From positions 543,204,879-543,268,878 of the forward strand of contig OY856413.1 of the NCBI GenBank assembly GCA_963693085.1: DNA of 64,000 bases, read 5' to 3'. Position 1 is the stretch's first letter. The number at the start of each line of letters is the position of its first letter. The stretch comes from Alisma plantago-aquatica (taxonomy: Eukaryota > Streptophyta > Magnoliopsida > Alismatales > Alismataceae). Both the position numbers and the translations under genes were made by a program. The notes under the pieces are model-generated. The model was given only the letters and a program-made list of their open reading frames with translations, was not told the origin of the DNA and made no database searches. Of this stretch, positions 1-10,429 are shown piece by piece.

Positions 1-1517
1 GAAAGAAGCATACTGAAGACATCCTTGAGACTTTCAAATAGGTGAAAATCAACATTCCTCTGCTTGATGCAGTCAAGCAAATCCCTTCTTATGCTAAGTT
101 CTTGAAAGATCTATGCACCTTTAAGAGAAATACCACGGGGAGAACCCCAAAGAAAGTCAAGCTCATCGAGCAAGTGAGCTCGATTTTGTAGCACACCATG
201 CCAAGGAAAAGAAAAGATCCTAGTGCTCTCATCATCTCATGCTACATTGGGTCACATCGCATAGACCTAGCCCTCCTAGACTTGGGTTCTAGTGTTAACC
301 TAATACCGTATGATGTGTTTGTAGATCTCCAAATGGGGCAGTTGAGTCCAACTCATTGTACTTTTTATTTGGCTGACAGATCAGTAAAGATGCCTAGAGG
401 GCGTGTGGATGACGTGCTTGTGAGGCTTGATGATGAGACATCCGCTTTCTTCCCTGCCGATTTCATTGTCTTAGACATGGAAAACTACACAAGGAGGGTT
501 CCTATCATCTTGGGGAGGCCTTTCCTAGCCACAACAGATGCGGTAATTCATGTAAGGACCGGTACGGTGTATGTGACATTCATGTACATGAAGATCTGGT
601 TGAACATCTTTAAATCTTCATCCACAGTTGAGGTAATAGGGCCCACTAAAGAAGATTGCTATCTCATTGAGTGTCGAGATGAAATTATGGAGGAATGCCT
701 ACCTACTTGGATTCAAACTGCCACTCAAGGTAGAGGTCTAGAGCCAATAGTTGAGTTCCCCGATGATGATGATGAAGTTGATGAAGAGAGTGAGCTAGCC
801 TTGGTGGCTGCAAGTGAAGACCTTCCTTCTATTTATGAACCATTAAAGAACTCCCTTGAAGAACCTCCCACTTTTGAATTGAAGTCACTTCCAGAAGGAT
901 TGAAGTATGCTTTTATAGGGGCAAATGACACCCTCCATGTGATCATTTCCTCCATTATCTCACCAAAACAAGAGGAGGCATTGATGAAAGTATTGAAGAA
1001 GAACATCCAAGCTAATGGATGGCCTATAGATGATTTGAGAGGTATTGATCCCTCCATCTGTGTACACATGATCTATCTAGAGGATGATGCAAGGCCGACC
1101 CGCCAAATGCAAAGGTGTTTGAATCCAAAGCTAAAAGAGGTTGTGACCGAAGAGGTTGTAAAATTGCTTGATGTTGGAATTATCTATCCTATTTCTGATA
1201 GTACATGGGTGAGCCCCATCCAGGTTGTGCCTAAAAAAGGTGGGATCACTGTAGCTAAAAATACAGATGGTGAACTTATGCCGGTAAGAGAACAATCAAA
1301 GTGGAAAATGTGGGTTGACTACTGGAAGCTCAATGAAAAGACCAGGAAGGACCACTATCCTCTCCCATTTCTTGACCAAATTCTAGAGAGGCTAGCGGGG
1401 CAAAGCTTCTATTGTTTCCTTGATGGGTATTCTGGATACTTCCAAATTGTCGTGCATCCTGCAGATCAAAAAAAGTCAACATTCACCTTCCTGAGTGGTA
1501 CACTTGCCTACCAGTGA
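1..1517 (+). pseudogene. E1 gag tail, protease and N-terminal RT
   Basis: One frame runs through this segment with TAG stops at 39-41 and 189-191 and a TGA at 1515-1517. The longest open stretch is 198-1517 (439 codons). Before 198 the frame encodes the gag-tail motif KINIPLLDAVKQIPSYAKF, typical of Athila/Tat proteins just before the protease. The retropepsin signature is DLGSSVNLIP (Asp at residue 28 of the open stretch, DLG in place of the usual DTG/DSG, as is common in Athila). An acidic linker follows (residues about 195-205), then RT blocks from about residue 290, including VSPIQVVPKKGG and FYCFLDGYSGY. The stops are consistent with CAG-to-TAG and CGA-to-TGA changes. Confidence 0.85.
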
Positions 1518-2014
1518 ATTCCATTTGGGTTGTGTAATGCTCCTTCTACATTTCAGAGATGTGTGACCTCGATTTTCGCAGATATGCTTGAGTCATTGGA
1601 AGTGTTCATGGATGATTTCTTAGTCTTCGGTACAACTTTTGATGAATGCTTACTTCACTTGGCTGTTGTCCTTGAGATATGCATAAAAGTTCACTTAGTG
1701 CTATCTCGGGAGAAGAGCCATTTCATGGTGCCCGAAGGCATTGTTATGGGCCACTGGGTTTCAAAGGACAGAATTGAAGTTGATAGGGCCAAGGTGGGCC
1801 TCATTTCTACTCTTACTATTCCTTCCACTATAAGTCATGTCCGGTCTTTCTTGGGACATGCAGGTTTCTACCTCTGATTCATAAAAGACTTTAGCAAGAT
1901 CTCGAGACCTCTATGCCACTTGCTCAAGAAGGATGTTGTATTTCATTTTGATGACAAGTGTGTTGAAGCTTTCAACCACTTGAAGGAAAGACTAGTTTCC
2001 GCTCCTATCATGTA
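1518..2014 (+). pseudogene. E1 RT C-terminal half
   Basis: This is the same frame after the TGA at 1515-1517. It contains FGLCNAPSTFQRC and the catalytic box FMDD at 1605-1616, the usual Athila form of YXDD, so the active-site aspartates survive. The thumb/connection motif SFLGHAGFY follows and is cut by a TGA at 1875-1877. The frame then reads KDFSKISRPLCHLLKK to a TAG at 2012-2014, where a single-base shift moves the reading frame into the RNase H segment. A continuous RT cannot be made. Confidence 0.85.
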
Positions 2015-2029
2015 GCCCCAGATTTCTCT

Positions 2030-2652
2030 TTGCCATTTGAGATTATAACTAATGCATCCGACATGGCAGTGGGGGATGTGGGGGGGCAAAGTGTTTACCG
2101 GATTCCACATGCTATCTACTATACAAGAAAAACTCTAGATGAAGCCCAAATAAACTACACAACCACTGAGAAGGAGTTGCTTGCAGTTATCTTCGCTCTT
2201 GACAAGTTCCAATCATATCTTTTACAAATAAAGTAGTGATATACACGGACCACGCTACACTAAAGTACCTCATGTCAAAGAAATATTCAAAGCCAAGGAT
2301 GATCAGATGGATTTTGTTACTTCAAGAGTTTGATGTGGAGATTGTAGACAAGAAGGGAGTGGAAAATTGCATTGCCGACCATCTTTCCCGAATTGATGAG
2401 CCCTTTGATGATACAAATCGAATCAAGGAAATGATGCCACATGAACAACTCTTCCTACTCTCGTCCACTCAAAGGACATGGTATCAACACATAGCCAATT
2501 TCTTAGCTAGTAGAAGGATACCTAGCACGTGGACAAGGGAGGAAACCAAAAGATTATTTTATATGGTCAAAACCTATGCTTGGGATGACCCTCACCTCTT
2601 CAAATATTGTCCCGATCAACTCATTAGGAGATGTGTTCTAGAAATGGAATGA
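2030..2652 (+). pseudogene. E1 RNase H domain, frameshifted
   Basis: Two overlapping open pieces in different frames (2030-2236 and 2236-2652) together cover RNase H. The first has the first catalytic aspartate region (NASDMAVGDVGGQ) and the glutamate region [20 protein letters not shown]. The second starts at [11 protein letters not shown] and carries the last aspartate in the motif [11 protein letters not shown]. The second frame continues into the linker before the integrase zinc finger. The frameshift lies near 2236. Confidence 0.85.
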
Positions 2653-3794
2653 CAAGAAATCCAATCCATGTGCCATTCCGGAATATGTGGAGGTAATTTT
2701 GGAGGAAAACACACAGCTGCAAAGGTTCGTCAATGTGGGTTTATTAGCCATCCTTGTTCAAAGATTCCCATGAATTCTGCAAGAGTTTTTTGAAGTGCCA
2801 AAAAGTGGGCACTATCTCCAAGAGGGACATGATGCCTCTATCACCCATTCTTGTGGTGGAGGTGTTTGATGTATGGGGAATTGACTTCATGGGTCCTTTT
2901 CTTCCCTCTTTTGGGTATGTCTACATTTTGGTCGTCGTGGACTACGTGTCAAAGTGGATCGAGGCCATTGCAACCCAGACGAATGACCACAAGGTAGTGT
3001 GTGACTTTGTGAAATCTAACATTTTTAGCCATTTTGGCATCCCAAGGGCCATGATTAGCGATGGAGGAAGTCATTTCATTCCCCACACTTTTGAAGGGTT
3101 GCTCAAGAAGCATGGAGTAAACCATCGAGTAGCCACTCCTTACCACCCTCAAACTAGTGGCCAAGTTGAGTAGTCCAAACGAGAGATAAAGCTCATTCTA
3201 GAGAAAATAGTGAGACCGGACCGCAAGGATTGGTCACTCCATATAAATGAAGCTTTATGGGCATACCAGACTGCATACAAAGCCCCGATTGGCACTACAC
3301 CATTCAAGCTCGTCTATGGAAAAATATGCCATTTGCCGGTTGAAGTGCAACACAAGGCATTATGGGCTTTGAAAACTATGGATCTTGATGGATAAAATGT
3401 GGGAATGAAAAGGAAGTTTCAACTGAATGAATTGGAGGAAATGCGCCATGAGGCGTATGACATGTCCAAGAGCTACAAGGAGAGGACTAAGTTTCTTCAT
3501 GATAAGATGATAAAAAAGAAGGAATTTGAGCCCGACAAGTGGGTATGGCTGTACAATTCAAGAATGAAGTTCTTTCCCATAAAACTTCGGTCTAGATGGG
3601 AATGACCTTATCTTATCAAGAAGGTGTATCCATCTGGGGCAGTTGTGATATGTGAGAAAGAAGGAGCAAAAGAGTTTCCCATAAATAGACAAAGATTGAA
3701 ACCAGTTGTGGAAGTAGGCCCAGACAAGGCCAATCAAAGTTTTGACATTGTGATGCTTGTAGAAGAGCAACAATATGATGAAGAAATGTGTTAG
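2653..3794 (+). pseudogene. E1 integrase, broken
   Basis: The zinc-binding HHCC region lies at about 2660-2800 and is split by a frameshift near 2750. The core keeps all three catalytic positions: Asp in GIDFMGPF (codon 2883), Asp in ISDGGSHF (codon 3060) and Glu in GQVE (codon 3168). A TAG follows the Glu directly at 3171-3173. Further stops are at 3393-3395 and 3603-3605. The C-terminal part includes [18 protein letters not shown] and a KLRSRWE block near 3600, and the frame closes at 3792-3794. There is no chromodomain, which agrees with Athila rather than a chromovirus. Confidence 0.85.
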
Positions 3795-4169
3795 GAAGCA
3801 GATGAGAAAGAGATATATTGCAAGTATTCCTTGAGAATCCCAAAGAATTGAAAGAAATCCAGAATCCATAAGGCCAACTGAAGGTGTAAAATTTAGAACT
3901 AGTGGGAGGAAACCCACGTGGTTTAAGATTCTCAAATCTTACTTTTTGATACTTTTGTTTTATTTTACACAAAAGACACACACACTTGTGCTTGATAGTT
4001 TTTGTCTTTAGTTTTGATGAAATGACAGGTCAAACATGATTAAGTTGATAATTAAGGCACGTTTAATCAAAGTGGTGGATATAACAACAACAAAGATCAT
4101 TCAAGTGGATTAGATGATGAGTTTCTAAAAGATTTGATGAAATCTAGAGAATTTGAACTGATAGAGGCC

Positions 4170-4412
4170 AGAACGGCCGTGCTGGAGAGAAACGGCCATG
4201 CTGGCTAAGTTAAAATCAATAGGGAGGATGAAGTTTTTGGTCGTTGGTAGCACGACTATGTTGACCAGAACGGTCGTGCTGGTATCCAACAGAACGACCA
4301 TGCCGGTTAAGTTAAAAACAATAGGGAATTTTGAGATTTAGCCACTGGCAGCACGACCATGCTAACCAGAACAGCTGTGCCAGCTCCCCACTAGCACAGC
4401 CATGCTGGCCCA
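4170..4412 (+). repeat. E1 internal palindromic motif array upstream of ORF3
   Basis: Eight variants of a near-palindromic box (ideal core AGCACGGCCGTGCT) occur at about 4170, 4190, 4248, 4266, 4291, 4350, 4367 and 4392. They sit in a degenerate tandem repeat of about 102 bp, recognisable from GGCTAAGTTAAAATCAATAG at 4203 and its relative at 4305. The same box is reiterated in the E1 LTR upstream of its TATA box. A C/T-rich leader follows (about 4500-4680), and then the ORF3 start at 4725. Confidence 0.85.
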
Positions 4413-4724
4413 GAAAAATCACTTAAATGGCCCGATTCAGCCCGACCCAACACGACCCCGGGTTCATTGTTTCTGTCTGAGAACTATCGTTCTAAGATCT
4501 AGGCGACTAGGGTGAGCTCCTACCACCCCCAAATCGCCTCCTCTTGCTCCCAAGCTCTGTATTTGAGTTTCCCTTGGCCCCTAATCACTTTCTCTAACCT
4601 CTAGCTTCGATTTCCACCATCCATCACCACTGATTTCTCCACCTCCAAGCAAATTCTGCCCCTACAGCCCGAAACTTCATTTTTGTTGTTCTAGTTTTAT
4701 TTTCCACCAAATAACCTTGCAAAA

Positions 4725-6660
4725 ATGAAGGGCATGGGAAAGGCCATCAAGAGGGGAGTGGAGAAAACTATGAACATCCTCAAATGTGGCAAAAGTTGAT
4801 CCAAACATGCACCCGATTCATAGTAGTCTGGTAGTGCCTCCTTGCCATCCAACTCCATTTCACGCTCCTTTGGACGATCGGTGTCGATGAGTGCCTCCCG
4901 ACTCCACTCTTTCTCTAGCGACAACGCCTCGGATCCAAGCTATAGCAACCCCGAGGAAGAGGAGGAGGAAGAAGAAGAGTTGGAGAACATTGTAGATTAA
5001 ATTGAAGTTAATCCACCGGCTCATGAGAAGAGAACCAAGATGTCTAATGAGGCATCTTCCTCGTGCATGCCACCTCAACCAGCTCCAACGAGGCATTCCA
5101 CATCATTAGCCCGACCTAGTGGAAGCCATGAGAGAGTGCTCTTGAACTTGGATACAAGTTCGGGGTCACACACCTATGAAGAAGAAGAGGTAGAAGAAAC
5201 CGAGAGTGAGGAATTGGAGGATGAGTCGGTGGATTTCTTGTCCAGGCTATAGGAGGATAGATTGACATGAGTAGGAAAGAAACCATAAGAAACCACATAT
5301 GATAGGGGAATATCAAGAAGGGTTGCAATGAGACCTCAACACCCTGAGTGCATGACAAGAAGGGTGATTCCCACCAGATATGCATGTATGCCTACAATGC
5401 AATCTCTTGGGATGAATTTCATGTTCGAGAGGAAAACAAAACGTTGTGGACTATATAAGATTTTGACAGAAGTTGAAGAGACATATTTGGATCTTACTCA
5501 TGAATTTTTTGCAACCTTGGAGAAGGTACACTAGCAAGGAGAGGATGCCATCAGATTCAAAATGAACTTCTCAACACATGTACTTAAAGCTTCTCAAATT
5601 AATGATATCATTGCCCCCAATTCAGAAATGGCAAAGAACTTTGATGAAGGGAGGTTTGACAAGAGTGGGAAAGCAAACTACTCTAAGATGTGGAAAGCAA
5701 TCACTGGTCAATCTACCTTTGCTACATGGAAATCCAAGACAAGCAAAATCTACAATCCCTTCATGAGATACCTATAAAAGGTCCTACCGAACACCTTGTT
5801 TGGCCGTTATGACAATCAAGGATGATGTTCACAGAAAGATTTGTTTTTTATGGCCACTAGTGCAAGTAGGGGATTCGTCAACATAGGAGCCATGGTGATG
5901 GATCATTTGAAGACAATTTCCTCCAAGAGCAAAAATCCATTCATCATGGGAGGAATTGTGACCACTATTGCAAAGGTAGTGGGCATCACTCTAGAGGGAC
6001 TTACCAAAGTAGATGGGAGAAAATATGTTGATTTAAACTATCTTGCTAGGTTCCAAATGATTTCCCTCAAAGATAACAAAATCTTCTATGTTCTGAACCC
6101 TGGGTACCCTGGAATTACCCTGGAGCTCCCATACCACGCCAGACCCCTTCTCATGGATGTGGGACCACCAGAGGACTTTGTAGGGTTGAGAATGATCATC
6201 CTAGAGAGGAATTCAGAGCACATACAATAGATCTACCTGAAGAAGAGGGAGAAATAGATGTTCCAGAGCAACAATGTATACTTGAGCAGCCACACTGCAC
6301 TAGACCTAGAGTGGAGAATTTTGATGCGCAACCACCTCCAACAAATTCATATGACATGTCAGCCATTCATGCATAGTTGGAGGTGATCCAGTAGACACAG
6401 AAGTCCATGTGGTTAGATCAGCAGCAGATGCACCATCAGATTAACCACATGTATCGCTACCAGCATGCGCAAACACAGAGGAACCCCCAATGGGGGAGGA
6501 TTTATGGGGATCAATTTCTAGTTATTAGGAAACATACCCGCCTCTACAAGAGGACTACTGGGGCCATTACTACCAGCAACCACCTCCATAGTCTAGCCCA
6601 CCATAGGACCGCACACCACCAGAGACATGACTTCTACCCTATCATCCTTAAGCTTTAGTT
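4725..6660 (+). pseudogene. E1 ORF3 (env-position protein of Athila-like elements), broken
   Basis: From an ATG at 4725 one frame can be followed to 6230 with several in-frame stops (after about 24 codons, then near 4998, 5250, 5532, 5775, 5820 and at 6228). The product begins basic, then has a Ser-rich and a Glu-rich segment (about 4950-4980 and 5175-5235). The conserved part is about 5560-6190: VLPNTLFGRYDNQG near 5780 and a block near 5935 ending in a GGIVTTIAKVVGITLEG-like stretch. These match my recollection of the uncharacterised plant retrotransposon ORF that follows pol in Athila-type elements. The Gln/His-rich tail continues in other frames to about 6660. I see no signal peptide or clear membrane anchor, so 'env' refers to position only. 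Confidence 0.65.
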
Positions 6661-6682
6661 TCATGCTGAGGACATCATGGTT

Positions 6683-6702
6683 CAAAAGTTTGGGGTGGTA
6701 GG
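6683..6702 (+). other. E1 internal polypurine-tract-like site after ORF3
   Basis: AAAAGTTTGGGGTGGTAGGG at about 6684 follows a GAGGACATCATGG context closely resembling the GAGGACAAGTATGGGGTGG context of the true 3' polypurine tract at 8054-8072. A third similar tract (AAAAAGTTTGGGGTGG) lies at about 7456-7471. It could be an extra priming site for plus-strand synthesis, or a relic of duplication. Confidence 0.45.
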
Positions 6703-8053
6703 GTGGTAAGCCCTCAATCTCAACTTATTTTGACATTTACCTATTCCACCTGATTGTTGTTTGTTTTATTTTAATCCATCTAGTGTATATTTTCTTTTTC
6801 TTGCATTCATGCATCCATGTAGTTTAATTTCATGCATTTTTGTGTAATTTTTCAAAAAATATTTACTCTTTTTGCTCTTCCATATCATGCATTGCATTTC
6901 TATGTAGATTTTGATAATTTTTGTGTGCTTTAACTAGGATTTTCTGTTTTATGGTTTAAATTCCCTAAAAAGTTAGGTTTAGATGTGATTTAATGCAAAT
7001 TGGCACCATTTTGGCCAAGTTTGCCCAAACTTGAATGTTCTTGCCCAAAAAGTATGTTTTGACTTAATCTCCACTACTTGAAATGAAATTTTTAATCCTT
7101 TGACAAATGCATGCCGTTCTCTTAGATTTTATTGCTATATGGTCTTGATTGTTGACTTTTTACATATGCACCACATCTCTTAAGTTTGTGAATGTTTTGA
7201 TTGAATCATGAATTGAGAAAGCTATAAATGCTTAAGGCCTATGGAATCACTTGGTAGAAATGTGAATGTCATGTTTCTCTATCATGTGGTGTGATATCAT
7301 TTGATGAAGTGTTAGATTAGCTATCATGCAAGAAATCTTATGTTGAAGACTACACTAATGACCCCCCTTTTGATCAAACTATTCTTTCACCATCTTCATA
7401 CCTCTCTGTCTCATGAAAGGATGCCCTAGTGCACATAATCAGCCTTGGCCACCTCAAAAAGTTTGGGGTGGCCATATATTTATCTCCCCGCTTCACTCTA
7501 CCCACCATATGCCCTATCTACACCAAGGACAAAGAAAAAGAAAAGAAAAGAAAAAAATAAAATAAAAGGATGCGCCTATTTAAGAGCATTCAAATAAAGA
7601 AAAGATGAGTTCTCTATGTAATTGCAATCCAAAAACTTTCTGCAACCCTTTCCTCCATTTTCACACCCATTGAGCTAGAGAACATCAAATCTAGCTCACT
7701 TTACCCTTTTCTACAGCCAAGTGGGTCATTTAGTGTGGTTTGAGACATAAGAGTAAATGCATGAAAGCAAAACAATACTCCTAGTCATCTTTGATTAACA
7801 CCAACAGGAAACAATTTACTCGGAATGGCATAAAGGACATATGGACAACTTGTGTTTCTATGCTTTATATTTGAAGTTTGTATGCTCAGTGCTCATTTCA
7901 TGATTGGTTTGCAAAAGAGGAGAGGAGAGAGGTGAAGCACATGCACTTAGTCACTTCCAAGACCATGTACTCAATAATTTTCTATTGCTATGCATTTGTA
8001 ATTCTTATTTGTTGAAAGAAAATTGAAAATAGAGATTGAGTTGGAGCATACTT
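6703..8053 (+). other. E1 3' internal non-coding region
   Basis: AT-rich sequence between ORF3 and the 3' polypurine tract. It contains an A/G-rich low-complexity run at about 7528-7567 and the second polypurine-like site at 7456-7471. I see no supported coding region on either strand. Confidence 0.7.
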
Positions 8054-8072
8054 GAGGACAAGTATGGGGTGG
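8054..8072 (+). other. E1 3' polypurine tract
   Basis: GAGGACAAGTATGGGGTGG directly precedes the LTR start TGATGTAG at 8073. This is the primer for plus-strand DNA synthesis in LTR elements and fixes the LTR start. Confidence 0.75.
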
Positions 8073-8398
8073 TGATGTAGCCCTATTTTAGGGCTCCATC
8101 TTGTGCCATTTTGTACTTAAATCACATCTAAACATGTTATATTACAAGCTATTTCCCCTAATATGTTTATCATTGCCAAATGCACTTATGGACGTTCTTT
8201 GCATTATTTTTAGGTACTTGGACCATGCTTTGGATGGATGAGAGAGAAGGAAGGAGTCCCTGGGTTCCTCCACCCAAGGAGGAGTCCAAAGAAGGCCCCA
8301 AAGCTCCCTCAACCTACCCCAATGACCAAGATTCGACATCAAGCAAAGAAGTCCTTTGGTAATGAAGTTTGAAGCTATTTTTTCCTTTGAAGACCCCA

Positions 8399-8802
8399 AT
8401 ACGGCCGTGGTGCCAAGGAACGGTCGTGCTGGTAATTGCACAAAGTTACAGGTTGACTGCCAAATCTAGCAAGTTTCAGCAACTCAGCCACCACGACCAT
8501 GCTACCCAGCACGACTATGCCATGAAGACCCAGAACGGCCATGCTGCCTAGCACGGCCGTGCTAGCTGAAGAATGTAACGGGTGTGCTCTTGGGAATGAC
8601 CTCCTCTCAAACTCCACCACCACATCTGTGTTGCCCAGCATGGGCATTTTACCTAGCCCCCACCATGGTCGTGCTGCCCAGCACGGTCGTACTACCAGCC
8701 TCCATTTCACCTCATCAACCTGTGATTTTACCTCTTTCTTAGAATGACCATTCTCCTCCACCATGGCCATTCTCACCTCCACCCACCACGGCTGTGCTAC
8801 CA
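8399..8802 (+). repeat. E1 U3 palindromic motif array
   Basis: About eleven boxes related to AGCACGGCCGTGCT occur, often in facing pairs separated by 3-8 bp (for example 8530/8550 and 8664/8682). One box is a perfect 18-bp palindrome, CTAGCACGGCCGTGCTAG at 8548-8565. Common variants are CGGTCG, CGGCCA and CGACCA, as expected from deamination of methylated CpG. The array ends about 70 bp upstream of the TATA box. Confidence 0.85.
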
Positions 8803-8874
8803 CCCAAAACCTACCATTTTCTAAACTATTTTTCCCACAATACCCCTACTTACCCTAGTGCTTCCACCACCACC

Positions 8875-8882
8875 TATATATA
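8875..8882 (+). promoter_or_regulatory. E1 LTR TATA box
   Basis: TATATATA lies about 800 bp into the LTR and downstream of the motif array. The related LTR near 46234 has TATATATC in the equivalent place. Confidence 0.6.
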
Positions 8883-10429
8883 CATGGGTGGTGGCCACAA
8901 CACTAGGTTAGCTCCCCTAGCTATGCCTAGCCTCCATTACTCCTCTCCACCTACTCCTTGAGCATTTAGTGCATTTCTCTTGCATTTATTCTCTCCACCC
9001 ACCATTTCCATCTCCATTTCACCTTGGAAACCTAGTTTTCTAGGTTTTCCTCCATAATCCCCCATATCTTCATGCTGATCTGCACCCTTGGAGGAGAGAG
9101 GACGTCTCCAGTAGTAAGGAAGTGAAGAACAAGGCTACTTCCCCTAGCTCCATGGAGTTTCTTCCCCTTCTTGCCATTTCTTTGACTATGTGTAGCTAAG
9201 CCCCTAGTGGTGGGCCGTTTGGGGATAAAATGTGACTTTGATACCATGTTGGGGGAATTTTGGCTTGTAATGAAGTCATTTTTATCTATGATGATTGCTC
9301 CATGCTTTTGTCTCTTATCCCATTGCCATGCTTGTGATTTATGCTTTTTGCTATGAATTGCTTGTTTGTTAGTGCTTGATGATACCATGTTTCTAGGAGA
9401 ATTGGGAAGCATGTAGAAATCTTAGGCATGACTCCTAGGTCCCAATAGGGGACCCCTAGCTAGTCCCCTTTATTCCTACATGCCTAACCCCTCTCCTACT
9501 ACTTGGTATGAGACCTAAGTTACTAGTATAAGTCGTATTGATGTGATTGCCTAGGGTTTTCTAAAGGCTAGAATGGCTAGTGGCATGAGGTCAAATACCC
9601 TCATCCCTTCTCCCATCTCTACCCTCGACCCTCAATTGCTCAATACCACTTATCCTAGAAACCTAGATTTGGCTAATCCTATTAGAATTACACCTAACCC
9701 TAGTCTTCCACTAGTAGTATAGGGTACATTCTAATGTCATTTGCCTTATTGTTTGGTTTGGTAATCTAGATTAAATATGAGAACCATGCTTGTCCAATAA
9801 CCTCCCCCAACTAATATCAAAGTTACATCCCCAAACGGCCCACCTACCTTATTCATCTTGTTTAAAACTCAACTTGCTCTGCTTGCTGCCTGTGCTAGTG
9901 TAGTTTAGTTGTTCTTGCTTAATCTAGTCAATTGCTAAATGTCGATAGTTAGGGTTAATTTAGATCTTTTCTTGCTTTAGTGGTTAACTTAGCTTCTAAA
10001 TTACTTCTTGCTTGTCTAGTGTAGTGTAGCTTACCTTTTCTCTTGCTTAGTTAGTTGGTTCACCTAGATTGTTCAACTTGCTTGGTTAAGATAACTTACG
10101 TTTAATTCTGCCTTTCTTGCCTGTTCACTTAGGTTAATCACCAAACAAACCCTTTTTAAAACCCTTGAACCATAGAATCTGCATTAGGAACATAGCTAAT
10201 GCTAACATAGCTCTAGTGCCCACTCTAACCTTGAGGATCGACCCCTATTCTTGCCTATCGCCTATACTACAATATTACCCCGTGCACTTGTGGGTGACCT
10301 ATTTGGTTATGTGATCGACTTGGTTAGGGCCAATAAAAATTTCAAAAGTTCTCACACATGTGTTCGAGTCCCATGGAGTGCATCTAGCCACCTCTAGTTG
10401 GCTAGTGTGTATGCCTCTGGCTCAGACGC

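Larger units (their letters stand above)
1..10345 (+). mobile_element. E1: Athila-like Ty3/gypsy element, 5' end outside window
   Basis: The order is gag tail, protease, RT, RNase H, integrase, motif array, ORF3, polypurine tract and 3' LTR, which is the layout of plant Athila-lineage Ty3/gypsy elements. The 5' LTR and most of gag lie before base 1. The 3' limit is uncertain: U5-like sequence runs to about 10345, and chromovirus (E0) sequence is recognisable from about 10425. The 80 bp between is unassigned and holds only a tRNA B-box-like 10-mer near 10366. All coding parts are broken, so the copy is dead. It may itself have inserted into E0, whose 5' half would then lie left of the window; this is inference. 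Confidence 0.85.
8073..10345 (+). repeat. E1 3' LTR
   Basis: The LTR begins TGATGTAG after the polypurine tract. Its first about 1.6 kb is recognisably related to 45443-46990. U3 contains the motif array (8399-8802) and a TATA box at 8875-8882. Near the end is a CCCCGTGCACTTGTGGG block (about 10279), like the GTGCACTTGTG found close to the E5 LTR end. The 3' limit is approximate (10345-10425), because the 5' LTR is not in the window for comparison. Confidence 0.7.

Noticed and set aside
4725..6660. Calling E1 ORF3 a true envelope gene
   Set aside because: No signal peptide, fusion segment or clear transmembrane anchor is visible. Only its position and resemblance to other Athila ORF3 proteins support it.
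8375..8803. 142-codon minus-strand open frame in the E1 LTR
   Set aside because: It reads through the palindromic array in U3, giving repetitive Trp/Val-rich peptide without a known domain.
10346..10424. Possible SINE fragment at the E1/E0 junction (TTCGAGTCCC at about 10366)
   Set aside because: A single B-box-like 10-mer with no A box in order, no tail and no duplication.
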